The position numbers and the translations under genes are program-made. Shown piece after piece: positions 48,870 through 59,345 of a stretch of DNA of 64,000 bases. The DNA lies in the NCBI GenBank assembly GCA_014898415.1, contig RCTD01000012.1:1488001-1552000 (forward strand). Direction: 5' to 3'. Origin of the DNA: Stromatinia cepivora (Eukaryota; Ascomycota; Leotiomycetes; Helotiales; Sclerotiniaceae). A model generated the notes under the pieces. It was not told where the DNA came from. It worked only from the letters and a program-made list of their open reading frames with translations, and did no database searches. The stretch's first letter is position 1, and every line of letters starts with the position of its first letter.

Positions 48870-50500
48870 CTAAAATATAGCCATGGCATTCGGAGGCGAA
48901 GACACCCCACCTGGCATGTTTAATGGCATAGATGTTAGGAAGAACGAGTATCGGTTTAGTTCGCGACACGTACTGGATAAGGCCTCGAGATCGAATATTT
49001 CGCCTGTTTGAGAGAGAAGTTAGTTGCTTTGACTGGTGAGATGAGAAAAAGCTGTGTGAATGGCTGCTTGGGATATGGGGAGAAAAGGAAGAAGGGTGGA
49101 AGTGGTTGAGAATCAAGAAATGACAGATGACCGAGAAGTCCAAAGGGAGCAAATCAGCAGGAATAACTAACCAATAGGCATTCCCCAACCTCCAAGCAAG
49201 TATTCATGACAGCTAATCTCTCCTTGTGTAGGGAATACCTCCCAGCTTATAGCGTCGCCTGCCACCGCTGATATCCCACTATCCCATAACCACTCCAATA
49301 ATTCCAAGCTAGGTTCGACACCAGCATGTTTGGGAGTGCTTTGGGATGCATATTCTTGTTTTTGAGAATCAGTAAAACTGTCCCATTCAGGAATGACGCC
49401 CATGCGGATAAAGAGTATGTCGCCACGTTGGGGAGTTACGTTTTGTTCACCGAGAATGGCAAGGATGGTTTTGAAAGGAATATTGTGAAGGGAGAAGTTG
49501 GTGTACTTGATAGGCGGGGATTGCTGAGTGCACCAGTGGGCGTAGTCGATCAAGATCCCACGGCCTAGAAGTGATTATGAGTTATCTTTGAATGTACGGA
49601 ATGCAATGGAGGAAGTGAAAAATGAGGACAAACCGGCAATTCCTTCCGATGCCCAATGCTGTAGCCCGATGCGGTGGTTAGATGTATTCATAATCTCGTC
49701 TTTCGTAGTACCTCCATAGAAGACTCGGTCTTGCGATGTGGAGGGGTCGGAAGGATTTCGCGGCTGGGAGTAGTGGCGGAAGCCATCCCATTGACTGCTT
49801 TGTTCTTGTGTTCCAGGTTAGTTGATGTCTGTGTACTGGCTCAGAGCATGTGAAATCATAAAATTGGGATTTGAAGTTGTGATTTGAAGTTCCTTTTGAA
49901 AGTGCAACATTGGTATTGTCGTAATCTCAACCTACAGAATCTGAGATGAATATACTAGGTCAGAACAAATCGTGGATCTCACCTGCCTCTTTAGGATAGA
50001 CACTTGCCCATCATCTAATCAAGAAGCTCCGAACCAGAGATTTCTGGTTGGTACCTCTCTAAACATATCAAAAAGTATCCAAGACCATCAAAAGAGTTGC
50101 GATAACATACGAGGATTCATATGATAAACATCATCAAAACAAGCCCCGTATCCACTTCCACCAGGTCCATCCAATGGAACAATCTTATGTCCACATTTTT
50201 GTCGTCCAAACTGTGAGTACTCCAACTTTGTCATGTTCCATCCGAGACCTACTCTTTTACCCGTTTTGATCTCTGAAGCTGCCGCCGACGAGACTATGTC
50301 TGGGGTGAGGAGGGAGAGACGACCTGGGATGTTGTCAGGTGATTTGACTGTTCAGCTTAGATGAAAAAACACTCACCTATTCCCTCGAGACCAGATCCGG
50401 GCTCTCCTATCCATACCCGCTTTGGGTTTGATAGTTCGGAGAAAGGTGTATCGTAGATGGAGGGGTCGTAACGCGGGGTAGCGTAATCTTTTCCGGTCAT
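48870..50500 (-). CDS. Putative cyclase-family hydrolase (kynurenine formamidase-like fold)
   Basis: Member of the Pfam Cyclase family of metal-dependent amidohydrolases; the substrate is unknown. Exons 50500-50377, 50323-50111, 49804-49634, 49564-49172 and 49003-48870, phases consistent, 344 residues. Landmarks are GGSGYGACFDDV, SSQWDGFRHY (the family's metal-site region, usually with an His/Asp pattern), DRVFYGGTT, RIGLQHWASEGIAGRGILIDYAHW, the RGDILFIRMG strand, and LSGISAVAGDAISWEVFP-type C-terminal segment with an ILDLEALS end. Intron 2 (50110-49805) is about 306 bp, much longer than the others, and its acceptor CAAG is the least certain boundary. The 3' end is about 360 bp from the fold-back cluster. 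Confidence 0.85.
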
Positions 50501-52912
50501 GATGGGTATGGCACAACTTCTTTCCCTTAGCCCAGATTTTTAAGGGGAAGTATTTCGGAAAGTATCTTTATTCTGAATAAAATATGTAAGGAATTAAACC
50601 ACAAAAGTACCCACCTGCTGAAGATATATGGATATTCGACGACCATCACGTGTGTGTATTATCCTCCACTTCGTCACACACCTTCGGTACATCGGCACAG
50701 TAATGTCCGCCAGTCATCATCTCAAAACACGTTTGTTCAATTAGAACTTTGGTAAATAATCCAGAGTCTTTAGCGTTAGAGCATATCAATAGCGGAAAAC
50801 CTACTACACAACATTTCCTTAGCAGCATAACTCAACATCATATTTTCATCCACAAAAGATTGCTAATCATTCAATCTATTCCTGCCTTCACCATTAATGG
50901 CGTAAATCTATTACAAGTTTATAAGAAAGTCTTCAGCTTAAGCTTCAAATGACGTACTCAGCAAAAGGTGATCAACCGAAACAACAAGAGGTGGGTGAGT
51001 CTGCAAAAGCATTTAATAAAATGCATTGTTATTGGCTAAGAAAGGTCATGAGCAGCATCTCTCAAAGATAATAAGTACTAAGTATCTTCACCAGTACGTT
51101 CAACTCTCTAACTCATTCAATTGCAGATAATAGGAGCTGACCTGATGTTCACAACTTCCACAGGAGTTTAACAAACATATCACAGCGGTGGTATTAGAGT
51201 TGACGAAATGAGAGCATGTTATTGATTTCGTGGTGTGATGCCATTTGGTACTACTATCTGAGCTATGCAAGATATAAAAATGCAAACTCTCCCACTCATA
51301 CACCATCAATCTTAGATGGGTAGAGAAGTGATCATTTTAGTCATTCAAAATTGGTGAGTATGGTCATGGTTCAACTTAAATATACTTAGGTGTCATAATA
51401 CGAATGAGTAGGTAGGTAATTATGAATCGGCTACTTTTAATGACTCAAAAAAAATAATGCCCTCTGGCTGTTCCCACCGTGAGTTACATTTACATGATTC
51501 ATGAATTGCTTCCTGACTTTCTGAAGAATACCTTAGTGGTCCTAGACTTATAAGATTCCTTCTTTTCTTTTCAATATTCATTGTCCTCGCATAGAGCAAC
51601 ATCATTCCACAATCTCCAAAGGTACCTCAATTTCGCACTTGCACAATACCAAACCAAATCTTCCCACACAAGCTCTTTACAAGAACTTCTGTAGCTTCCA
51701 CCACAACGGAGCCTTCTCTCAACTTCTCACAACATAACACTATCGCCATTACGAATTCTTATCGTAATATTACTCCATATAATGTTACTAGTGCATGCCT
51801 TCTCTATCCACAAAACCCTCTACTTCTTTCTTCTTCTTCATACTCTTCTACAACACATCCAACAAACCCAAACATCAAACATCGAACAACACAACTGGCA
51901 CATATCCACAAGACAGTTTCCTTATCCAAAGTAACACGCTAAGAGCAAACACTGCAAAGCAATATCAAGTATGATTTCCAGCGGAGTACAGAATTCGATA
52001 CAGCAGTTGAGCCTTCAGAAGCAGATTTCTGGTCTTTCAACCCCCGATTAATGACCAAATATCATATCGATTATAGAAATTTTGAAGCACAGAAGTCTAT
52101 AGAGCATTTTAACCTTCGAAATCCGAACTCTGGTCCTTCAGCCTCTGTTTGATAATCAGCTACGACATCGAGCACATAAACTCCGGAGCACAGATTCCTA
52201 CAGAGCAGTTGGCCACAAATAAAACCATTTAGATGTGCGACACTTTTTTATCCCTGGTACTTATTTATTTGGCTTCCAATAAGTAATATATCCTTGGTAT
52301 AGGGCTATGATCTGAACCATCTTATCCTTTGTTGCTTTCTTCACACTTTCGGTTTCCCTTTAATGATTAGTATATATCCTATCAGATCTATACGATATCT
52401 AAAGGTCTCATTATGATGATTGACTCTGTGGAATAAAAACACTTCGCGGCTTACTTTCACTATTTTGCTTTACCTTTGATAATTACCTAGTATATATTTT
52501 TAGCACTCAGATCGCATAACGTGTATCAATGCATTGTGCTGGGTTTCTCTCATCGGATCAGTATCATAAATTTATTTTCATTGGATTTCCGAGCTAATAA
52601 GTTGGATCGTGTGGGTGTGAACTAGAGACGATCGTGCCTGCCATATTTGTCTTTGCGAAATCCAATCGTGAATTTGGAATCAAACCTTCACTGTCGACAC
52701 CTCCACAACACTTTCTTTCCAGCCCTCCAAGTAAAGACCACGAAAAACCCTTCATACGATCCAATTCGAAATTATATTGCTGTATTCTGGTCCTCGTTTC
52801 CATCATAATCTTCTGCTTAGCACGAACACTGGCAGTTAAAGCATTCAAAGACAAACACAATTCTCGGACATTTCTTCTAGGTACCCTCGATATAGTACCT
52901 CCCAACCGCAAA
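50501..52912. other. Gene-poor region with a degenerate tandem repeat
   Basis: Upstream of the cyclase gene on the left and of an orphan gene on the right. I found no coding pattern. A degenerate direct repeat lies at 51981-52211. TATAT-rich and CTTC-rich runs dominate the remainder. The 52634-52912 stretch encodes an open, hydrophobic frame without ATG and probably belongs to the leader or an unseen exon of the next gene. Confidence 0.5.
51981..52211. repeat. Degenerate tandem repeat, period about 100 bp
   Basis: Three successive units start with GGAGTACAGAATTCGATACA (near 51980), AAGCACAGAAGTCTATAGAG (near 52083) and GGAGCACAGATTCCTACAGA (near 52182). Each continues with a variant of GCAGTTGAGCCTTC, and the words CTGGTCTTTC/CTGGTCCTTC share the same offset. 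The last copy is truncated. Alignment by eye only. Confidence 0.6.
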
Positions 52913-53482
52913 ATGTCGAGCATCAAAGAAGCTGTCAAAAAAGAACGCAGGGTCACATATCTGCTATGGAAAGCTATCAATTCGCAACTAGAACTCGAGG
53001 AAGCTACCAATAAATTAATGAAGAATATGTATGAGGATTTGGAGACTATGAGAGCTTCTGGTTGCTCAAGCGAGGATTGGATTACATTGTGTGAGATGGC
53101 ACAGCAACTGGTGGACACTCTCAAAATGTTGGAAGATCAGGGAGATTCTGATTCCACAGTAGAGGAGAAGAGCATCGAGCTAAAAATTAAGGAAGCAATC
53201 AGGGAAGACGACGAGGAGGATATTGAGGAAGACATTGAGGAGTATATCGAGGTATTAATGAGAGAGATGCATCCAAATCTGGATCAAATGAAAGCCGCTG
53301 TTGGCTTAGAAGAAGATGATCTGCAGGATGTATTTGGGTTGGCAAAACAAATGGCCAAGCCTCACAAGTTTGTCTTGGGTGGAAAGGAGGAAGAGGCGAT
53401 TATTGAGGAAGAGAAGGGCAGCAACGCAAAGAAGAAGGGGAAGAATACGAAGCGAACTTCAAGGAACGCGCCGAAGCACTGA
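52913..53482 (+). CDS. Hypothetical acidic coiled-coil protein, lineage-specific
   Basis: I do not recognise a family. From the ATG at 52913, which has a strong context (CGCAAAATGTC), the frame gives 189 residues rich in Glu, Lys and Asp with likely helical coiled-coil segments. An acidic run lies near residues 95-115 (EDDEEDIEEDIEEYIE) and a basic Lys-rich tail sits at the C terminus. The frame is open upstream to 52634 with a hydrophobic segment (ILVLVSIIIFCLA) but without ATG; it may be an unseen first exon behind the TTTCTTCTAG site near 52880. After the TGA the same frame stays open for 44 codons with coding-like sequence up to 53617. Confidence 0.5.
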   Translation: MSSIKEAVKKERRVTYLLWKAINSQLELEEATNKLMKNMYEDLETMRASGCSSEDWITLCEMAQQLVDTLKMLEDQGDSDSTVEEKSIELKIKEAIREDDEEDIEEDIEEYIEVLMREMHPNLDQMKAAVGLEEDDLQDVFGLAKQMAKPHKFVLGGKEEEAIIEEEKGSNAKKKGKNTKRTSRNAPKH

Positions 53483-53617
53483 AGAAACCACAAACCTTCT
53501 CCGAGCATTTCGTACAATGAATTTGAAGAAAGATTGGAGTTCAATATATTTAAAGAGAAGGATGCTTTCGAGGTTCTGATTAAAAAGTTCGTCGGTTTCG
53601 AGAAGGCATGGAGGTAG

Positions 53618-54298
53618 CTATGATGAGAGGACTTGTGAGGATGTGATCGAATCGTGCATGGCTAGAGCTATACTATCAAGTATCTATACTACCGCCGCTA
53701 ATTGGAGGATATCAAACTTCTTTCACCTTGTCTCAATTGATTTCACATGAAGGGTATGACGGCATTGCGAGAAGTGTTGGGGATTTTGTCGTGGAAACCA
53801 TGGTGGCTATATTAAAAGAGGCACTATTACTTCACTTTGGGGGAATTTGTGAACGGTGGCTATGTTACATGGTGTTGTAATTTGTTATTACCACGATAAT
53901 CTTGGTGGCTCCAAAGGTACGTTCACTTCTACAGGTATAACTGTTTTGCTCTGTTAGATGTCTTTACGGAATACACAGAAAGTGTGCTTCCTAATACATT
54001 TCCATGTACAATCATGTCAAATACATTTCAAAAGACCATTTCCATCGGCATTATATGTTTTCAGTGGTGTGAATGTTATAAACTACTCAAATTGTGGAGT
54101 TATTTTTATCAATTCACTGGAAACATCCCACTTTGGTGAGTCAACCGAGTATCTCCTATTCCCAGGCCATTTCTACCTGGAGACCCCATTCCTTTTCTTC
54201 TACGTGCAAACAACCATAGAATACAGTTTCCTTTGAATTTAGTAACTATTCCTGCTCGGAATTCAAGGTTCATAGATCCTTTCTCACATTATTTTATC
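53618..54298. other. Spacer between the two orphan genes
   Basis: No gene recognised. It presumably holds the 3' end of the first orphan gene and the promoter of the second. The word GGTGGCTATATT/GGTGGCTATGTT occurs twice near 53802 and 53856. Confidence 0.45.
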
Positions 54299-55190
54299 AT
54301 GGAGACAAATCACAAGAAATATGCCACAAACTGGCCTTTCGTATACGTCAAATATCTTATGAAAAGCGGCCATCAATTGGACATGCAACAACATCAAGGA
54401 CAATACAGAGACTACAAAATGCGCGAAGGGAATCATTACAATACAAGTCTACCTAGTGCTCTCTCTGAGACACGAAGCGTGGTTACAATCGAAGAATTGG
54501 AAGACGAAAGGATGCCCTCGGAGACGCAGGCAGATAAAGAAGAAGCACAAGAGCTAATTCAAGAAAGTCGAGAGGAAATTAAGAAGAGGAGACGGCAGGA
54601 ACTGCAGGACAATTACGATATGGAACCGTTTGATCCGGTCGTGGATGACCTTCTTGAGAGTCAGGTTGTGCATTATGAGGTGTTGCGGCGATGCGGATTA
54701 GTTCCCGTCCAGGTTAATTCAAAGACTAGCCAGCAAGAACTTGATAGGAGCGAGGATAGCGAAGGTTGGAGTTTCTTCAAGCTCATCCTTTGGTTATTAG
54801 TGTTTCGCTAACATTTGCCTTCAAATTCTAGAATCAGGCCATGCGCCAAGACATGGAGATTTCCGCCCAAATCTACCTCTTCCACAGCTCTTAGCTCCAA
54901 ACAAGAAGTCCAAACCATTTCGTGGTCAAAATAATATGAGTACCAATGGGTAAGTCGTCGCTGGCACTAACAGGCTATCCGCACAAATGTTAAAAGGAGA
55001 TCTCGCTAATGGCCGAATAGAAAGAGTGGGGCGGGTGTTACGAAGAAAGGTCACATCGCGAAGAAACGGGTAATTATCTGTAAGTATTGCATGAAAAACT
55101 CGATTGTTTTTGAGTTGCTGATACTTTTTAGGTAGGAAGGATATGGTGGAGTTGATGTTCAAGGGAATTGAAGATTGTTCCAAAACTTAG
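54299..55190 (+). CDS. Hypothetical four-exon protein, lineage-specific
   Basis: No family recognised. Four exons, 54299-54764, 54832-54949, 55021-55079 and 55132-55190, give a 233-residue product. Each donor and acceptor fits the GT-AG rule, and the frame is kept across three introns of 67, 71 and 52 bp, which argues for a real gene. The first half has Tyr/His-rich sequence and a Glu-rich helix (EEAQELIQESREEIKKRRRQE). A Lys-rich basic segment (KPFRGQNN to GHIAKKRV) follows in the last exons. The first donor, GTTGGA, is weak. An in-frame TTG-started extension upstream has no ATG. Confidence 0.5.
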
Positions 55191-56193
55191 TTTGAGAAAG
55201 TTACCCAAGGCCTTGAAGGGTTTTCTTCGCAAGGTCGCATGATGAATTTATGGATTTGGATGTACGGCAAGAATTTGAGAGCGGGGTTTTGAGGACTGCG
55301 GATAGAAGGACAATTAATTGGGCTACTTTAATCTCATAGTATCATCAGCAAGATTATTTTGGTGCACAGATCATCGAAATAAGAAACAGGCTTCAACTCT
55401 GGTGGCCTATCGACGGGCTTCTCAACAAGACAACATTTTAGTCACTATTTTGATCTTTTTTTTTTTTTTTTTTTTTGGCTCGGTGAGGACCATCGTAGTT
55501 CATGTCCTTGAGGTTCAGGTAAATAGGAACCGATGCAATAAGTCTAGATCCTGAACACGGAGTTGTTTCTCATAGATCTTTTTTTTTAAAAAAAAAGCTA
55601 GTACTTGGTGTTCTATTATTTCGATTTCTGAAACAAGTTTTTAGGTCCAAGCATTAATACAGAATATCCCTCGCGCTTGTATTAGCAACAAAGACAAATC
55701 ATGAAGTTTCTGATAAACGTACAAAAGATACAAGCCCAGAGGCTGTGTTCTCGCATGTTACTAAAATTCTCATGTTAAGAAAATAACCAAGAAGTCCGGA
55801 GCATTGTGGGAAGACAAATGGAAATGACTGCATTAATCTTATAATATTATGTTTGTATGAATACATATCAGTGACTAGTTTGCAAGAACGTTGAGTAATG
55901 ATTTAAGACCCATTTCAAAATAAATGATTCTAGATCAATATTATAATTATAATTTTTTAATAATGATTATATTTGATTTCTGTTTTATAAAATATCAATT
56001 TAAAGATTGTTTTATTTTTAATATTTATATTTTAAAATTAAATAATTTGAAAAAGAAAATTCAATATATTTTTATATATAAATAAAATAAAAATCTATCA
56101 AATATTATTATTGTTTAATAATTATTTAAATATTTCTATTGAATATATATTTTGTATTTAATCCCAAAACAGAATTTCAGCTTCAATGTCAAG
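55191..56193. other. AT-rich spacer with a 21-T run
   Basis: No gene recognised. A run of 21 T residues is at 55456-55476 and TTTTTTTTAAAAAAAAA sits near 55580. The stretch about 55915-56160 is exceptionally AT-rich (listed separately). Confidence 0.6.
55915..56160. repeat. Extremely AT-rich island
   Basis: About 245 bp consist almost wholly of A and T, with only isolated G or C, and a sharp return to normal composition at about 56160. It carries short ATTTAAAT-type words but no gene. It could be a repeat-induced-mutation relic, a mitochondrial DNA insertion, or a promoter-like tract. I cannot distinguish these by eye. Confidence 0.75.
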
Positions 56194-56544
56194 ATGTCTG
56201 GCAGACCCCAGGAAGAAAAGCAATATCAAACAGCCGATTCTGCACCAAAGGAAATCTCAGCAGAAGCCCAACCTCCAACACAACAATTTAATACAAAAGC
56301 CGATACAGGAAATGGCATGGAAGAAATTTTCACCAAAAAAAACGCGAGGAGGTTGCTGCAAGGAAGCTCGTGGCAAACGCAGCAAAAGTGTAGAAAGAAA
56401 AGCGAGGGGCGGAAGGTGTGTTCACCAGTGCAAAAGAATGTGAACGCCTTACTAATAAACAATGAAATAGAACAACGTTCCAGATTCAGAGCGTCAGCAA
56501 CTAAGCCAACGCGCCCGCACGACAACAGATTCTCGTCAGATTAG
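56194..56544 (+). CDS. Possible small hypothetical protein
   Basis: An ATG-started frame of 116 residues (MSGRPQEEKQYQTADSAPKE...) with Gln/Glu/Lys-rich composition and no recognised domain. It starts right after the AT-rich island in a good context (AAGATGTCT). A different frame is also open here, so a chance ORF cannot be excluded. Confidence 0.3.
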   Translation: MSGRPQEEKQYQTADSAPKEISAEAQPPTQQFNTKADTGNGMEEIFTKKNARRLLQGSSWQTQQKCRKKSEGRKVCSPVQKNVNALLINNEIEQRSRFRASATKPTRPHDNRFSSD

Positions 56545-56998
56545 CCGTGGGATCCATACAACATTGTTACCTCGCACCTTGATGTTTAGATCTCTTCTAC
56601 AAGTTGATAGAAAGAGCTAACACACATTCTTTTGTTATTATTGTGTTCATTCATTAGGTACTTTGGTGGGCCCTGTTATTGAATCACAAGTCTTGGGCTT
56701 CGGTATGATTCTATCACTAGATTTGAGGATGCCAATAAACACATTCGTTTATGTTTCATTGGTCTGGCAGCTAAGTGCTCCGGTGTGAGCGGAGACTTTT
56801 GTTGCTAAATTACCAGCATGGATTTTGGTGTTCTTCTATCACAATGAAAAACACATTTATGAAATTTTCGTTTCATCTATGAAATTTGATCCTCATATGC
56901 GCCCTGCTCCAATAAAGCCCAACAATGATATATGCCTTATTCCAAATTTTCCAATATCTACGTCGCCTCGTATGTAATCTGAACTCTTCATACACTCT

Positions 56999-58695
56999 CT
57001 AACCCCAAGTCTTAAGTGCCTTCATGCTTCCCTCTTGATCGAATGCCTTATGCATATCAAAGCTGTTCCACAACAAGTGGGGCTCGTGACCCCAGCCTCT
57101 CCTCATGCATTCGAACTCAGCCTTTCTGAAGTAGTCCTCCAAAATTGGCTTGTAGTCTGGGTGTGAGCATTTCTCAATGATGACCTTAGCTCGCTCCTTT
57201 GGACTCAATCCTCGAACATCAGCAAGGCCCTGTTCGGTAACAACTACGTCCAAATCGTGCTCTGTTTGGTCAACATGTGTGCACATAGGAACAATGCAAG
57301 AAACACCGTGAGGATCGGTCTTGGATGGTCTGGTAGATGGAGTGTGCATGATACTATACTTAGAAGACCGGAGGAAATCAGCCGAGCCACCAAGACCGTT
57401 CAACATGCGAGAACCCATAACATTGGTGCTGTTTGCGTGTGCGTAGATATCGACCTCAACTGGTGTGTTCATGCCAATAACCCCCAATCTTCTGATGATC
57501 TCGGGGGAGTTAGAAACCTGCTGTGAGCGGAGCAAGAGCTTGTCGAAGTATTGCTCCCATCCATCGTAGAAGCGCTTGAAACCTTCTGGGGAGAAACGAA
57601 TGGAGGTTGCAGTTGCAAAGTCCAGGCGTCCAGAATCGAAAAGGTCAAGGAAAGTATCTTGCAGCACTTCTGTCCAAACCTTGAGATTCTTGAATTTAGA
57701 TTCGGCTAGACCACCAATAACAGCATTGGCAATGTTTCCAATACCGGACTGAATTGGGAGAAGGTTCTTGGGAAGGCGGTCATGCTTGACTTCGTGCTCG
57801 AGGAATTCAATCAAGTGAGCAGCAATTGCACGCGAGGTAGCATCCTCGGGTGCATTTGGTACGGTTTGATCTTGATAATCGGATTCGACAATGGCAACAA
57901 TTTTCTCGGTATCAACAGGAATGGCGGTTGTTCCAATGCGGTCCTCTGGCGCCATAATCAGGTATGGTTTTCGCTTTGGTGGAAGCTCGGTCATGGTGAT
58001 ATCGTGAAGACCCTCGAAAGAGGGCATAGATGTGTTGACTTCAACGATGATCTTATCCGCCATTTGAATCAACTCTGGTGACGCTCCAACTGAAGCTCCG
58101 GGAATAATGCCACCATCTTCAGTAATAGCTGTAGCCTCAACAATAACCACATCCAGCTTTTTGTTCGGACGGTCTTTTGTGTAGAATCCATAAACCAAAT
58201 CTACAGGAAACATAGACAGATGCTTGTCGAAGAAATTGATGTTGCCATTGTTGATACCCTTTGCAATAGCTTTTCCGACTTGATGAGGACTTCGTCGTTC
58301 GATCATATTTAATTCTGCCCATCGATTTTCGGTTTCCGCTCCAGAACTAGCACCTACAAAGAGGGAGTACTTAAGCTTGCCCTGCAGGCTGTTCTTCTCT
58401 ACATGATCCGCGAGCATCGTTGGAATCTTCCTACATAGTTTCAATCAGTATTGGTTTCTTGCAGAATGAATTGCACGCTATTGTTCGACCCCTCTCTTGC
58501 TCAGCACCGCAACAGAATTGCAACTGATACTCACTTAGGATATCCCACACCCGTGAATCCGGACCATCCGATGTAAGCTCCATTGGGGAATAAAGGGATC
58601 AAATCTTGGGGATGAGCAAGCTTGTTGAGCAAAGATGGTCTCCTAACTCGAGATTTCAATGCAGCGGAAGCTGTCAAAACTGCCGAAGAAGCCAT
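56999..58695 (-). CDS. ACH1: Acetyl-CoA hydrolase / succinyl-CoA:acetate CoA-transferase, mitochondrial
   Basis: Class I CoA-transferase. In fungi this family mainly moves CoA from succinyl-CoA to acetate or propionate, detoxifying these acids in mitochondria. Exons 58695-58535 and 58430-56999; the 104-bp intron has GTGAGT and TAG boundaries and leaves the frame intact. Product 530 residues (yeast 526). The N terminus ([19 protein letters not shown]) may target mitochondria. Visible blocks: [36 protein letters not shown], the [21 protein letters not shown] region, [16 protein letters not shown], then WTEVLQD whose Glu (about 308) is the likely CoA-ester nucleophile by family analogy, and [15 protein letters not shown]. 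All are intact. Confidence 0.96.
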
Positions 58696-59345
58696 CTTGA
58701 TAAGATTAAGCTATAGAACAAGCACAGTGTAGTATGAATAAAAACAACCCAAAAAGAAAAGGAAAAAAAGAGAGAGAGACGAGATGAGATTCAAAAAAAA
58801 ATGATTTGAAGCCAGAGGATAACCGAGCATTTACAGAATCATCATATGATCTGTTTACTAAGTACTCTGGTAGGAATAGGGTCAAAAAGATGGTTGAATT
58901 CATCGGTGCCCCGCAATGGATCGGTTACAAGGAGAAAATTCACTCCGTCATCGCAATAAATTCGGTTATTCGGGTTAACATATCAAAACATATCAAAACA
59001 TCATACGAAGTAATTGTGCAGTCAGAAATTATGGATTTCTTAGCAACAGATATCCATTCCCATACTCCGTAGAGCTGCGTGTAACGACATTATCGAATCA
59101 CTTTGCCAGAAAGCTTTCTTGGCAGGTTGCTTTTCCATAGAACAAATCCCTTTTCCGTTATTGCCAGCCAGTCTCACTCAATTCAGATTATGCTATGTTT
59201 CAATACCTACTGATAAGTTCTAACCTATGCATATCATAAGATCTTACATAGACTTTCTACCTCATCGAACATTGGAATGAAACTTTCCATTTTGAGAATC
59301 GTAATACATTTCTTTATTTTATTGATTGTATACTGTACAAGTCTT
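58696..59345. other. Intergenic region between ACH1 and NDC1
   Basis: It contains the ACH1 promoter with a purine-rich run near 58750-58800 and the 3' region of NDC1. No gene recognised. ACATATCAAA is directly repeated near 58980. Confidence 0.5.
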
